Assembly: GCA_964017185.1 (NCBI GenBank)
Contig: OZ024877.1
Span: 3,822,006 to 3,886,005 of the forward strand
From: Rugalucina vietnamica
Lineage: Eukaryota; Mollusca; Bivalvia; Lucinida; Lucinidae
Length of the DNA: 64,000 nt
Direction: 5' to 3'
The position numbers were made by a program, and so were the translations under genes. The notes under the pieces were generated by a model. The model saw only the letters and a list, made by a program, of their open reading frames with translations. It was not told the DNA's origin and made no database searches. Below are positions 22,676-34,104 of the stretch, one piece after another; the first letter of the stretch is position 1, and each line of letters begins with the position of its first letter.

Positions 22676-23292
22676 CATTACGAAAACTTGCCCATGCAGA
22701 ACACAGGTTTTTTTCTGCTGTAAATATTGAAAATTTCATAAAAAAGGTACAAGTAAGCAATGATCAGGAAAAGGCGCAGTCAGAAAAAAATTCCCACTTT
22801 AAAAACCGAGGTGGGAAAAAGAACTAAATTGACAATTAGGTACACGTGGAAAACATATTGTAAGCCGAGTTAGCAGCTTTTTCCCAATGGGCGGCTACTC
22901 AACTAAAACCATGAAAACGTACATAGGTTCAAAAAGCACAAAAATTCGACACCAAAACATAAAACGAATGGAACCACAACAGAAGTATCACATTGGAACG
23001 GTCGGTAATATAAAATCTCTGAGGGGTTTACATCGATTTTACAAGGCCCTAACATCACCTATAGAAAATATAAGAATTTATTTCTATAGTTTTAAATATA
23101 TTTGTTTAAAACATTGCTTGTGGGTATATGTTAAAACAGCCACAATCACGTTAGAATTGCTTCAAAGAGGCGGTTCTAACGAGTGCCCACAACTTATGTT
23201 TTGGAGCAAAAATAACAAAAATTGTATACCCGTGTATATCCCATTGTTACCATAATCATTAAAGTGAGGTATTAACGGACAAGTTATCTTGA
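22676..23292 (+). mobile_element. MITE family A, copy 6, split by a PLE tail
   Basis: Left part 22676-22741 (CATTACGAAAACTTGCCCAT through GAAAATTTCATAAA). Right part from about 23080 (AAAACATTGCTTGTGGGTAT, GGCGGTTCTAACGAGTGCCC) to ACGGACAAGTTATCTTGA. The sequence between them is a PLE tail, so the PLE inserted into an existing MITE. Confidence 0.75.
22742..23075 (-). mobile_element. PLE 3' tail inserted in MITE A
   Basis: AAAAAGGTACAAGTAAGCAA to TTTACATCGATTTTACAAGG. It is more diverged from the consensus than the 32-60 kb copies, so it is an older insertion. Confidence 0.8.
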
Positions 23293-24049
23293 ATTGTTTT
23301 GATTAAACAAATTCTGAATTTTATTCATTTATTTTATTTATACAATATTTTACGAGGGTTACGCTTTAAGCTACATTAAATGTGTACATACATTATGGAA
23401 AAACATAAAATTTACATTAAGTACACAAGTAAAACATATATTAAAGCTATGATTCCTGACCAGCAGGATAAATTGCTTACATGTGAGCGTTTCCGGTTTA
23501 GAGGGGAGTTTCAATTCTTATCTCTCGTTTGCTGCACGTTTTATACGTTTTGTTTTTGTTTTCCTGGCCAGTTTTCGTAAAACTCCCCTCATAACCCGGA
23601 AACGATTATAACAAAAACTGGGAGTGAACGATGTAAACATGTATGACCTAAGTTTTGGCAATATTTTGTAGACACCTGCGTTACAAAAATAAAAGTCACA
23701 ATAAAAATGTTATCACAACATGTCTTCAAGTAATCTTCTTTGAACTGTCGATATAAGTGTAAAGTAATAAGACAAGGAAAACAAACTATAGACAAAGAAC
23801 TACAGGGCGGTAAATGTGATGAGTTCAATGTTGAACATACAATGAGACTCATCATAAAATAGAATGCGAAACATTCATGTATTGCTCCCAGCTGAACGAA
23901 GTTCATTCCTTTTGTCTATCTAATAAGAAGTAGTATATTGTTTCATATGCGGGTTCCTTTAAGTAAGGACATTTTTTGGTCAACGAGACATGTTTTTGGC
24001 CTTTGGTGCCAGTGAACAAACAGTCTTAGTTGCCCTGAGTACTTCACAT
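23293..24049. other. No gene seen
   Basis: No supported exon. 23589-23906 (-) is a 105-codon frame without a known motif. Confidence 0.35.
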
Positions 24050-24370
24050 TTTCAAGACTCGGTAACATGGAAAACTCTGAACGGGAACGTAGAAAATTGC
24101 ATAAGAATCAAATAGGATAACGTAGAGGCGCATGGCGGGTGTAAGGTAACAATAGAGGGACCAGGAATCGATGCAATTAAATTTAAAGTCCCAACATAGA
24201 CACCAGGTGGGAAAGAAAATCCTAAAACATAAGGAAAATTTTTCCGACAACACACACGAAGAGCAGGATGACTAGCTCTTTCCCAACAAGGTAGCCATCC
24301 GGCTAAGTTTTAACCGAAACGAAATGCAACGAGCACGACAGAGAGCACGACAGAGAGGCATGCACAAAAA
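24050..24370 (-). mobile_element. Diverged PLE-like tail fragment
   Basis: ACTAGCTCTTTCCCAACAAG and GTAGCCATCCGGCTAAG are the complement of the older tail block at 47750-47820. Oriented minus. Confidence 0.45.
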
Positions 24371-24459
24371 AGTCTTATAATGAAGATAAACTATTTTACT
24401 GGGACACCGATTACCGTTTTTACTGGGGATAACGCCGAGAACCATTTTTCCTGGGGATT

Positions 24460-24890
24460 CTCGGCTTAAGTAGCCGAAACCACGGTATGGCCCATCCCCT
24501 TTCTCATCAATATGTGCATTGCTCTTATAGGATCACTGCAGCTGATGTTGTGCCATGTGGTGGCCCTAAAAAGTGTCCCCGTACATCAGCCATAGTGCGG
24601 ATTATATTTTCCTTTTGGGCCTTTGAGTTCAGCGAGGATGTTCTGAGAAATAAGAAAATTATTATCGGTTTAAATTCATTTTCTAACCAACGTTTAATAT
24701 ATTTGGCTCCATCTAATTATACTAGTCTTTGTATTGACTATCCTGTTGAAAACTGCAATATTAAACAGTAATTTTCTTTTGCTCCATGTTGCCAAATCTA
24801 TAGGGTCACTGAAGAGGCTTAAGTAGCCGAAACCGCGGTATGACCCATACCCTTTCTCATTAACATGTTCATTGCTTTTAAAGGATCTCA
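24460..24890 (+). repeat. Repeat F, about 1.2 units
   Basis: CGGCTTAAGTAGCCGAAACC at 24464 recurs as GAGGCTTAAGTAGCCGAAAC at 24813, about 350 bp apart, bracketing the GGTGGCCCTAAAAAGTGTCC block. This is the same family as 10141-10480. Confidence 0.7.
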
Positions 24891-25739
24891 GTTTTATTTT
24901 TATAGCAATTTTATAAAGACAGATAAAGAAAGAAACTTAAATAAAAACAAACATAGTGTTCAGCTGGCGAACACTGTTACAAAAACGTTTGTTTTACCGT
25001 TGATGACAAGACACCATTTACCGTTGATGACAATACATTTTTTCCATATTTTCCATTTAAAACTCGATACAGGAGGAGGTTTAGACTGATTACAGCCGTA
25101 GATGTTGAAATATATTCCCAAAGTGCCATACCTTATTTTATATTATGCTGATATGCCATATCATACTTTACACTAAGCTGACTCAAACATCTGAGATAGT
25201 CAGAGAAGCAAAAACATGACCAAGAAGAATAGAGTCTATGGAGTGGAGTGGACTATGGTACCATATATGTAATTTTAAGATTATATAGAAAAAGACATCA
25301 TCTCATCAGACTTTATAAGTCTAGAGGAGGTTCAGTATGACCACTAATTTCGTAGTTCCACAAGTGGTGAACACATGTTTGGTTTCTTGTTAAATATATC
25401 AAATTTAATGCAAAAACCGCGTGGCCCGATAATATATTTTCAAGAAATAATGCTCATTAAAACTATTTAATGTCGGTTTCACTGTTAGATATGCCAGGAT
25501 TCGGCTATACTTTCATCTTTTAATTGGGTATGACTTCAAGCTGCGTCAATAAACCAAACAGTCAGATGTTGTTCTACATGAGGGGTAAAAATAACGAGAT
25601 TTGCGTCTTTGTCTTCCGGAAAAAAAATGTTTGATTTGCATGATGATCAGTTTTACATGCAAGCCGTACACAATCATAAATTTAGTTTGGACAGACAAAT
25701 TCAATTTTTACGTCCAACCACTATGGCTTCACAAAGATG
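24891..25739. other. No gene seen
   Basis: No supported feature. Confidence 0.4.
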
Positions 25740-25860
25740 GGATCATGGTCTTATTTCTCTCCCGAAAGACTCGAAAAGCCAGGAATCGAACTCGTGACGA
25801 CTTATTCTTTACACGGAGAGGACTTCATAATCACATAGATTACTACTTGCACTACGTTTG
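25740..25860 (-). repeat. Possible tRNA-derived SINE fragment
   Basis: On the minus strand GACGAGTTCGATTCCTGG-like sequence (complement of CCAGGAATCGAACTCGTGAC, 25773-25792) matches a polymerase III B box (GGTTCGANTCC) with one change. No clear A box remains. Confidence 0.3.
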
Positions 25861-25889
25861 AGTTGGGTTATTGATTAACATCGCTGTCA

Positions 25890-26090
25890 ACCATTCAGTA
25901 AGATGCTTAACCAAATGCCTCCATGGCGTAATGCTTAAGCCAATTGTCATGTATAGCATGGGTCGTGGTTTGGATCCTGGGCTTCTGCAGTCATTCGGAT
26001 GCGGCAACTGTAAATCGAAATGGGACTCTTCTTCATATGACCCTAGCTGTCGAGTAGAAGGTAAAACAACAAATCAACCAATAGTGTTTG
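25890..26090 (+). repeat. Possible SINE-like sequence
   Basis: CCTCCATGGCGTAATGCTTA followed by GTCGTGGTTTGGATCCTGGG has the spacing of degraded A and B boxes, then a body with GAAATGGGACTCTTCTTCAT. Weak. Confidence 0.3.
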
Positions 26091-26229
26091 TTGTATGCTT
26101 CGCGCAAGAGAAACTAAAATTTGTTTTCTATGTGAAAACTGATGTCTCCCCCTTTCTAAGTGAATGTCAAAATATGCAAGCAAGAGTTATAGTTCTTGTG
26201 CATCACATATCATGTCATTCTGTTTTATA

Positions 26230-27310
26230 AGTGTATCAAGTTTCATAGAAATATCTCTTACCGTTTCTTAGTTATAGAGCAGACATAAAATTGTATGGAA
26301 AATAATCAAAAGGAAATAACTCCAAAAATACACAAGCAAGAGTTATAATTTTTTATGCATGGCACATCGTCTCATTGTGCTTTATGAAGTATCTCTTACC
26401 CTTTTTTAGTTATAGAGCGGACAAGAAAGTATATGGAAAATAATCAAAGGAAAATAACTCCAAAGATATGCATGCAAGAGTTATGGTTCTTAAGCATGAC
26501 ACATTATCTCATTGTGGTTATAAGTGTACCAAGTTTCCTTGAAATATCTCCTACGGTTTTCGAGTTATAGAGCTGACACGACATTGTATTGAAAATAATC
26601 AAAGGAAAATAAATCCAGAGATATGAAAGCAAGAGTTATGGTTCATGTGCATGACACATTGTCTTATCATGCTTTGTAAGTGTATTATGTTTTTTGAGTT
26701 ATGTGCATGACACATTGTCTTATCATGCTTTGTAAGTGTTTTATGTTTTGTTTTTTGAATTATAGAGCAGACACGAAATTGTATGGAAAATAATCAAAGG
26801 GAAATAACTCCAAAGATATGCAAGCAAGAGTTATGGTTCTTAAACGTGACACATTATCTATTGTACTAAGTTTCATTAAAATATCTTTTACGGTTTTTGA
26901 GTGATAGAGCGGACAAAAAATATATAGATAAAAATCAAAGGGAAATGACTCCAAAGATATGCAAGCAAGAGTTATGGTTCTTTAGAATGACACATCATCT
27001 AGTTGTGCTTTTTAAGTGTACCAAGTTTCATTGAAATTTCTCACGGTTATAGAGCGGACAAGAAATTATATGGAAAATAATCAAAGAGAAATAACTCCAA
27101 AGATATGCAAGCAAGAGTTATGGTTCTTCAGCATGACACATCATATCATCGTGCTTTATAAGTGTACTAAGTTTCATTGAAATATCTTTGGCGGTTTTCG
27201 AGATATTAAACGGACACGATTTGTGACGGACAGACGGAAAGACAGACGGACAGACAGACAGACGCACGGGGAAAAACAATATGTCTCCCAACCCTTCGGG
27301 GGAAGACATA
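26230..27310 (+). repeat. Degenerate tandem array H, about 165-bp units, GACGGACA tail
   Basis: At least six units share GGAAAATAATCAAAGGGAAA, TAACTCCAAAGATATGCAAG, CAAGAGTTATGGTTCTT, TGACACATTATCTCATTGTG and GTGTACCAAGTTTCATTGAA. It ends with a GACGGACAGACGGAAAGACA tract and TCCCAACCCTTCGGGGGAAG. Molluscan non-autonomous elements often have such internal arrays and (GACGGACG)n tails; that assignment is inference. Confidence 0.8.
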
Positions 27311-27441
27311 ATAAGAAACGAAAATGAATCTGCATGATTCTCTAAGGAAGATGTTTCTACATGTTATTAAGCCTCAGACCCCATACAGTTGAACGTCCTT
27401 GCCTAGTAATTCATTTGTGCAGACCTGTTCCTTCCAAAATG

Positions 27442-27618
27442 CATCAGGAAAATATGTCCGTGCAAAATATACCCCCTTAAACCCCACTTTTATATAGAAA
27501 AGCTGGGGTATGCAGGGGTATATCTGTTTTTCTTATTTTTGCTCCAAAAATAGATTGTGGGTACTCGTTAGAACCGCCTCGGCGAGGCGAAACACAAGCT
27601 AAGTTTTGAGCAAAAATA
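27442..27618 (-). mobile_element. MITE family A, copy 7 (partial)
   Basis: CATCAGGAAAATATGTCCGT, AAGCTGGGGTATGCAGGGGT and GATTGTGGGTACTCGTTAGA. The far half is missing after AGCAAAAATAAGACC. Confidence 0.8.
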
Positions 27619-27620
27619 AG

Positions 27621-29320
27621 ACCAGAGGACCAATGGTCCTGTAAACGCTCACCTGAGATCTGCTACATATGCCAATAAACATGTTTGAATTTTATGGTAT
27701 TCAGCCCCAGTGCAGGGGCAGATGATGCCCTTGGGCCATTTGTTTTCAGAACAATCAATATTCTGTCCATTTGCCAATTTCTATTTTATTTATTCCCTTT
27801 AAATGACATGTTAACAGTTTTCCCCATTCAAATGCATTGGCAACCTATGTTGACCTTGCCGTAAAATAGGTCAAGGTCACCACAGGATCATCATGATTAA
27901 TATATATACATTGTAGTACTTTAGCCCTCAATGCTTCATGCCAAGTTTCTTTGAAATCAGTCCACCGGTTCCGGAGAAGAAGATTTTTGAAGGGTTTTTA
28001 CCATATATGGGCATGGCGGCCATCTTGGTCATGTGACCTGGATTATTTATATATACATTGATTACCCCATCCTGTAGATGTTTCACATAAAATTTGGCTT
28101 TGATTGGCCAAGTGGTTTCAGAGAAGAAGATGTTTGAATATTCACCATTTTTGCATTAGTGACTGGTTTCCAGCTTACATAAAATCAATATTGGAAATAC
28201 AGGTAACCAAAACCACCCTGACCTCAAGGTCAGGGTGGTTTTGGTTACCCGTATTTCCAATATTGATTATTTCTAAACTGGTAACCAGCCAATAATGCAA
28301 AAATGGTGAATTATGAAAATATACATGTATAATGCCACGGGGTGGGGGCATATGAGCTCCTGGGGACCAATCTTTATCAGAATCATTAATATTCAGTCCT
28401 ACTGTGCATTTCCTGCAAGACTTTCACTTTAAATGACATTTCAAAAGTCTTCCCCATTCAAATGCATTGGCGACCTATGTTGACCTTGCCGTAAAATAAG
28501 TCAAGGCCATCACAGGGTCATGATTTATATACAGATTGTAGTACTTGAGTCATCGATACTTCATGCCAAGTTTCGTTGAAATCGATCAACCGGTTCCGGA
28601 GAAGAAGATTTTTGAAGGGTAATTACCATATATGGGCATGGCGGCCATCTTGGTCATGTGACCTGGATTATTTATATACACATTGGTTACCCCATCCTAT
28701 AGATGCTTTACATAAAATTTGGCATTGATTGGCCAAGCGGTTTCAGAGGAGAAGATGTTTCAATATTATGGAGATATACATGTATATTGCCCTGGGGTGG
28801 GGGCATATGAGCCCCTGGGGTCCATTTTATTTTTCAGAATCATTAATATTCAGTCCTACTGCCCATTTCCTGCAAGACTTTCACTTTAAATGGCATTTCA
28901 AAAGTTTTCCCAATTCAAATGCATTGGCAACCTATGTTGACCTTGCCGAAAAATAAGTCAAGGTCATCACAGGGTCATGATTTATATACACATTGTGGAC
29001 CTTGAGTCCCTTATGCTACATGCTAAGTTTCAATATCCTAGGCCTTTGGGTTCTGGAGAAGAAGATTTTTAAAGGTTTTTACCATATATGGGCATGGTGG
29101 CCATCTTGGTCATGTGACCTGGATTATTTATATACACATTGGTTCCCCCTTCCTATAGATGCTTCATATAAAATTTGGCTTTGATTGGCCAAGCGGTTTT
29201 AGAGGAGAAGATCTTTGAAATTGTGGACGGACGGACGAACGGACGACGGACGGACGGACGCCGGAGCATGGCCATCCTATAAGCTCACCTTGTGAGCCTA
29301 ACGGCTCAGGTGAGCTAAAA
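27621..29320 (+). repeat. Tandem element of about 450-bp units with GACGGACG tail
   Basis: Three units share TATGTTGACCTTGCCGTAAA, CCATATATGGGCATGGCGGC, CATCTTGGTCATGTGACCTG and AAATTTGGCTTTGATTGGCC. The whole array starts near CGCTCACCTGAG and ends with (GACGGACG)n, then GGCTCAGGTGAGC, so short inverted ends (GCTCACCTGAG / CTCAGGTGAGC) bracket it. The first unit is enlarged by a hairpin insertion at 28141-28310. A further piece lies at 41081-41445. Confidence 0.75.
28141..28310. mobile_element. Hairpin MITE inserted in the tandem array
   Basis: Perfect 18-base inverted ends TTCACCATTTTTGCATTA (28141-28158, 28293-28310). Inside is a near-perfect hairpin: CAATATTGGAAATAC, GGTAACCAAAACCACCCTGA and their complements around GACCTCAAGGTC. 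Neighbouring units lack it (TTTCAATATTATGG at the same place), so the empty site is known. The target duplication is at most 2-3 bp and ambiguous. Confidence 0.85.
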
Positions 29321-29575
29321 ATATCAAAAGAACAAATGCATATGTGATGTGCTCATTAACATAATACATGTATTTATGTTTATTTTTGTCATTCAGTTTC
29401 TTTATAAATTTACATCTGTTCATCATTATCATGGCCAAGTCCATGGTCAGATTACAGTTTCCTATAAAATGTCAGATGTAAGTTCTCATTGTTCCATAGG
29501 CTGGATCATGCATACCTGTAAGCCAGCGGCTATGAAATATAACAATTGTATCTAGTCAGTTGTTCATTATTGTCA
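29321..29575. other. No gene seen
   Basis: No supported feature. Confidence 0.4.
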
Positions 29576-31690
29576 TATCAATCATTTGATACCAATTTCA
29601 GCTCTCTAGGACTTTTGGTTGCTGAGATATAACGTTTCCGTTGGTATACCCCCTCTATATTTCTATGCTTTGTATCTGATATTTTAAGTTATCATCAACA
29701 TTGAAACAAAGATAGTTGAAATATTCATTAATCTTATCCCTTGGTTATAGAACATTATCATTTCAATCATTTGATGCCAATTTCAGCTCTCTAGGACATT
29801 TGGTTGCCGAATTATAACATTTTTGTTGGTATACCCCCTCCACGTTTCTGTGATTTTTCTCTAATATTTAAAGTTTTCATCAATATTCGAAAACCAAGTA
29901 AGTCAGATTATTTGTGTGTCTTAGCACATGACTATAGAACATTATCCTAGCAATCATTTGAAAGCAATTTCAGCTCTCTGGAGCAATTGGTCACTGAGAT
30001 ATTAGCACTTTTATTGGTATACCACCTTCGTTTGCCAGTGATTTTTCTCTTATATCTTAAGTTTTCTTAAATATTTGAGCAAGAAGAAAGTCAGCTTTTT
30101 TATATATATTATTACATGGTTATAGAATATTGTTATAGCAATTATTTGATACCAATTTCAGCTCTCTATGGCTTTTGGTTGCTGAGATATATACGTTTCT
30201 ATTGGTATAACCCTTGTATTTTTCTGAGATTTTTATCTAATATTTAAAGTTTTCATCAATATTCGAACACCAAGAAGGTAGTATTTTTTATTTGTCTTAT
30301 CACATGAACATAGAACATTATTATAGCAATCATTTGAAACTAATTTCAGCTCTCTAAAGCTTTTGGCCACTGAGATATTTTCAACTTAATTGGTATATCC
30401 CCTTCGTTTGCCAGTGATTTTTCTCTTATATCTTAAGTTTTCTTAAATATTGGAGCTACAAGACAGTCAGCTTATTTATATCTAAATTTTAATACATGGT
30501 TATTGAATATAGTCATAGCAATCGGTTTGATACCAATTTCAGCTCTCTATGGCTTTTGGTTGCTGAGATATATACGTTTCCATTGGTATTCCACCTTAAT
30601 TTTTTCTGAGATTTTTATCTTATATTTAAAGTTCTCATCAATATTCCAACAACAAGAAGGTGGTATTATTTATGTATCTTATCACATGACTATAATTATA
30701 TTATAGCAATCATTTGAAACCAATTTCAGCTCTCTTGAGCTTTTGGTCACTGAGATATTTTCAATTTTATTGGTATACCCTCTTTGTTTGCCAATGATTT
30801 TTCTCCTGTATCTAAAGTTTTCTTAAATATTGGAGCAAGAAGAAAGTCAGCTTATTTATATATCTTAATACATGGTTATAGAACATAGTCATAGCAATCG
30901 TTTGATACCAATGTTCTCTATGGCTTTTGGTTGCTGAGATGTAAACATTTCCATAGGTATACCCCATCATTTTCTGTGATTTTTCTCTAATATTTTAAGT
31001 TTTCATCAATATGCGAACAGCACGAAAGTCTGATTATTTATGTATTATATTTTGTGGTTGTCATAGCAATTATTTGTTACCAATTTCAGTTCTCTATGGC
31101 TTTTTGTTGCTAAGCTATAAACGTTTATGTAGGTATACCCCTCCATTATTCAGTGATTTTTTCTAATATTGAAAGTTCTCATCAATATTTGAACACCAAA
31201 AAGGTCAATTTATGCCTGCATTTTATCACAATATTATAGAACATTATCATAACAATCATTTGATATAAATTTCAGCTCTCTAGAATTTTTGGTAGCTGGA
31301 CTATCAGCAATGTTGTTGGTATACCCCCTTCATTTATCTGTTATTTTTCTCTAATATCTAGAGTTATCTTTAATGTTTGAGCATCAAGATAGCCAGCTCG
31401 TTTATATATCTTATTATGTGGTTATAGAACATTTTCATAGCAATAACTTGATACCTATTTAAGCTCTCTAGATCTTTTGATTGCTGAGATATAAGCAATT
31501 GTGCTGGTCTACTCCATTTTTATGTGATTTTTTTTTCTAATATATAAAGTTTTCATTGATGTTCAAACACCAGGAAGTCAATTCGATTTTTATATCATAT
31601 TACATGGTTATAGAGCATTGTCAAAACAATCATTTGATACATATTTCTGCTCTCTAGGTCTATCAGTAACCAAGGTACATGCGGTGATAT
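29576..31690 (+). repeat. Degenerate tandem array I, about twelve units of 185 bp
   Basis: The block CCAATTTCAGCTCTCTAGG recurs near 29588, 29775, 29965, 30155, 30340, 30535, 30720, 30910, 31080, 31270, 31457 and 31645. Each is preceded by a TATAGAACATTATCATAGCA-like block and followed by TTTTGGTTGCTGAGATATA and TTGGTATACCCCCTC. Units are diverged, no unit encodes a conserved frame, and no known satellite is recognised. Confidence 0.9.
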
Positions 31691-32301
31691 AGGCATACCA
31701 CATTACTTCCTCTGCTTATTAGGGGTGGGAATGAACACCTTGTTATTTTATGTGACACAAATGGGCATTAAAGTGATCCTCTGACCAAACTGGCACCCAT
31801 GAGCATTTGTTCTGAGGGTGCAAGGTACGCCCTATAGATAACCCACCCCAAACACTTCAAATGGCAATAGATTTTCCTTTTGTAAATCTTGATTTTCATC
31901 ATTTTCATTAATATTCATGACGTCTAATTTGTTGTTTGCGCGTTAAGTACATGTATGCAAGTATACATGCTTAGAGACTGTAGTAAGCCTACTTTGATCA
32001 GATCACATTGTTATTTTTATCAATTTCTTTGCGAGGTGCGCATAGAATGGTGTACATTGAAATACTAAGTCAGTACCTTGCTGTATAATAAAGGTACACC
32101 AACAAGTGTATCACCGATGATTCAATGCTTTTGTTTGCCAAATCGTATAATTGCCGACATTAAGGAATTGATCTGGCATTAAGGTAATTGTGGAAGACCA
32201 TCATGCATATCGAAGTGATTCAAAGGCAGTAGAATTTCTAAGCTCTGATCAGTATCATTATAGTGTACACTAATGAAATACTAGTATGATATTGATATGA
32301 G
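31691..32301. other. No gene seen
   Basis: No supported feature. Confidence 0.4.
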
Positions 32302-33163
32302 AAGGTACAAGTAGGCAAAGATCAGGAAAAGGCGCAATCAGAAAGAGATTCCCGCTCCAAAAACCGAGGTGGGAAAAACCAAACTAACAATCAGGCACTT
32401 ATACCATGAAACATATCGTAAGCCGAATGAGCAGCTATTTTCCCAATAGGTGGTCACTCAGTTACCTTAACTTAATAAAAAATATGAAAACATACATAAG
32501 GCGCCAACAGCACAAAAAAAAATTTAACACCAAGACATAAAACAAAAAACCACCACATCAGTATCGCCTTGGAACGATCAGTAACACAAAGTTACTGGCG
32601 GGCTTAAACCGGTTTTACAGGATCCTAACCTCACCCTCAGCTTCTGCAGTGGTTCATAACATTTAGTAAGTTCTTCGGTCCTCGTGGTGAATCTCTAACT
32701 AGTCAATGAATCATCAAGAACAAACAAATAAATCATGATAAACATCCTGATGAATCAAAAACAAGGACTCACAGATTGAGTAAGCTGCCCGACGATTGAG
32801 ATCCCTGGGCGCCGAATAACCTACTAACTCCGGAGCAAAAGAAAAACACCAGTTGGACCCCTGTGGGCCAAGCAAGGAGCTCCGGCCCCAACCAACTAAG
32901 ATGAATAGCTTTAAGTCGGGGCCATCATAGAGTCTGACGCCCGACACACCGGCGTGCAATTGAAGAAGGTAGCATAGTTATCAACCATGATTGGGTTAAA
33001 AACTAAGCATGCAGACTGTCGCATAACATTCAAGTTATAACCTGTACGTCTGTAACGTGTTATGACTTTTCTAAACTGAAAAAAAAATCATTAATTCCTA
33101 TAAGTTTCTTAAATTTGTAAACTAAGTCACCATAAAATTCAGGTTCCGAAAGGCCCTCACTTA
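32302..33163 (-). mobile_element. PLE copy, 5'-truncated, first of a head-to-tail pair
   Basis: Complete 3' region (GGTACAAGTAGGCAAAGATC to GGGGCCATCATAGAGTC) plus the last ~70 codons of the RT ORF, up to CCTCACTTAAAA. It joins directly to the next copy's tail (33164), so two truncated copies lie head-to-tail with no spacer. Confidence 0.85.
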
Positions 33164-34080
33164 AAAAAGTACAAGTAGGCAAAGATCAGGAAAAGGCGCA
33201 ATCAGAAAAAGACTCCCACTCCCAAAACCAAGGTGGGAAAAAACCAAACTAACAATCAGGTACTTATACCATGAAAACATTTCGTAAGCCGAATGAGCAG
33301 CTATTTTCCCAATAGGTGGCCACTCAGTTACCTTAACTTAACTAAAAATATGCAAACACACATAAGGCGCCAACAGCACAAAAATATCTCAAACACCAAG
33401 ACATAAAACAAAAAGAACCACCACAGAAGTATCGACTTGGAACGATCAGTAACACAAAGTTACTGGCGGGTTTAAATCGATTTTACACGGCCGTAACCTC
33501 ACCCTCAGCTTCTGCAGTGGTTCATAACATTTAGTTAGTTCTTCGGTCCTCGTGGTGAATCTCTAACTAGTAAATGAATCATCAAGAACAAACAAATAAA
33601 TCATGATAAACATCCTGATGAATCAAACACCAGGACTCACAGATTCAGTAAGCTGCCCGACGATGGAGATCCCTGAGCGCCAAATAACTTACTAACTCCG
33701 GAGCTAAAGAAAAACATCAGTTGGACCCCGGTGGGCCAAGCAACAGACATGAAGCTCTGGCCCCAACCAACTAAAACCGTCTTTAATCCAATATTATATT
33801 TGGAAATCAATTCATAGTGTCTACGATAAAATTTAGAAAAGGTTTTTCGAAGTTTCTGATACCGATAGCCCTGTTGGAGAAGTTTTGCCGTTAAACATTT
33901 ATTTCGAGCGTTGAAGTCTGTAACATGATTGCAGACTCTAGCAAACCTAATAAGTTGCGAAATGTAAACACCATAAGAAGGACGACGAGGAATGTCACCA
34001 TCCAAAAAAGGAAAATTTAGTATATGAAAATCAAAGTCGTCGCGCTTATCATAAATTTTAGAAGAAACAAGCCAAGTTTT
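33164..34080 (-). mobile_element. PLE copy, 5'-truncated with internal deletion, second of a tandem pair
   Basis: Tail from AAAGTACAAGTAGGCAAAGA. The ORF part reads VSSKIYDKRDDFDFHILNFP to ISKYNIGLKT and then jumps into sequence that is normally 3' untranslated, deleting about 300 bp that includes the end of the ORF. Homology stops near 34080. Confidence 0.85.
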
Positions 34081-34104
34081 GCTTAAATTAATTTTGGCAG
34101 GCAT
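33637..34104 (-). pseudogene. Truncated PLE reverse transcriptase C-terminal fragment
   Basis: A 155-codon frame. Residues about 13-105 match the PLE thumb/C-terminal region of the copy at 39041 (KIYDKRDDFDF, PFLDGDIPRRPSYGVYISQL, RFARVCNHVTDFNARNKCLT). The first dozen residues come from flanking DNA, and the last fifty from read-through into the 3' untranslated region across the deletion. It lacks all catalytic motifs. Confidence 0.8.

Noticed and set aside
23589-23906. 105-codon minus-strand frame as a membrane protein
   Set aside because: Composition is what AT-rich noncoding DNA gives; no start context, homology or exon signals.
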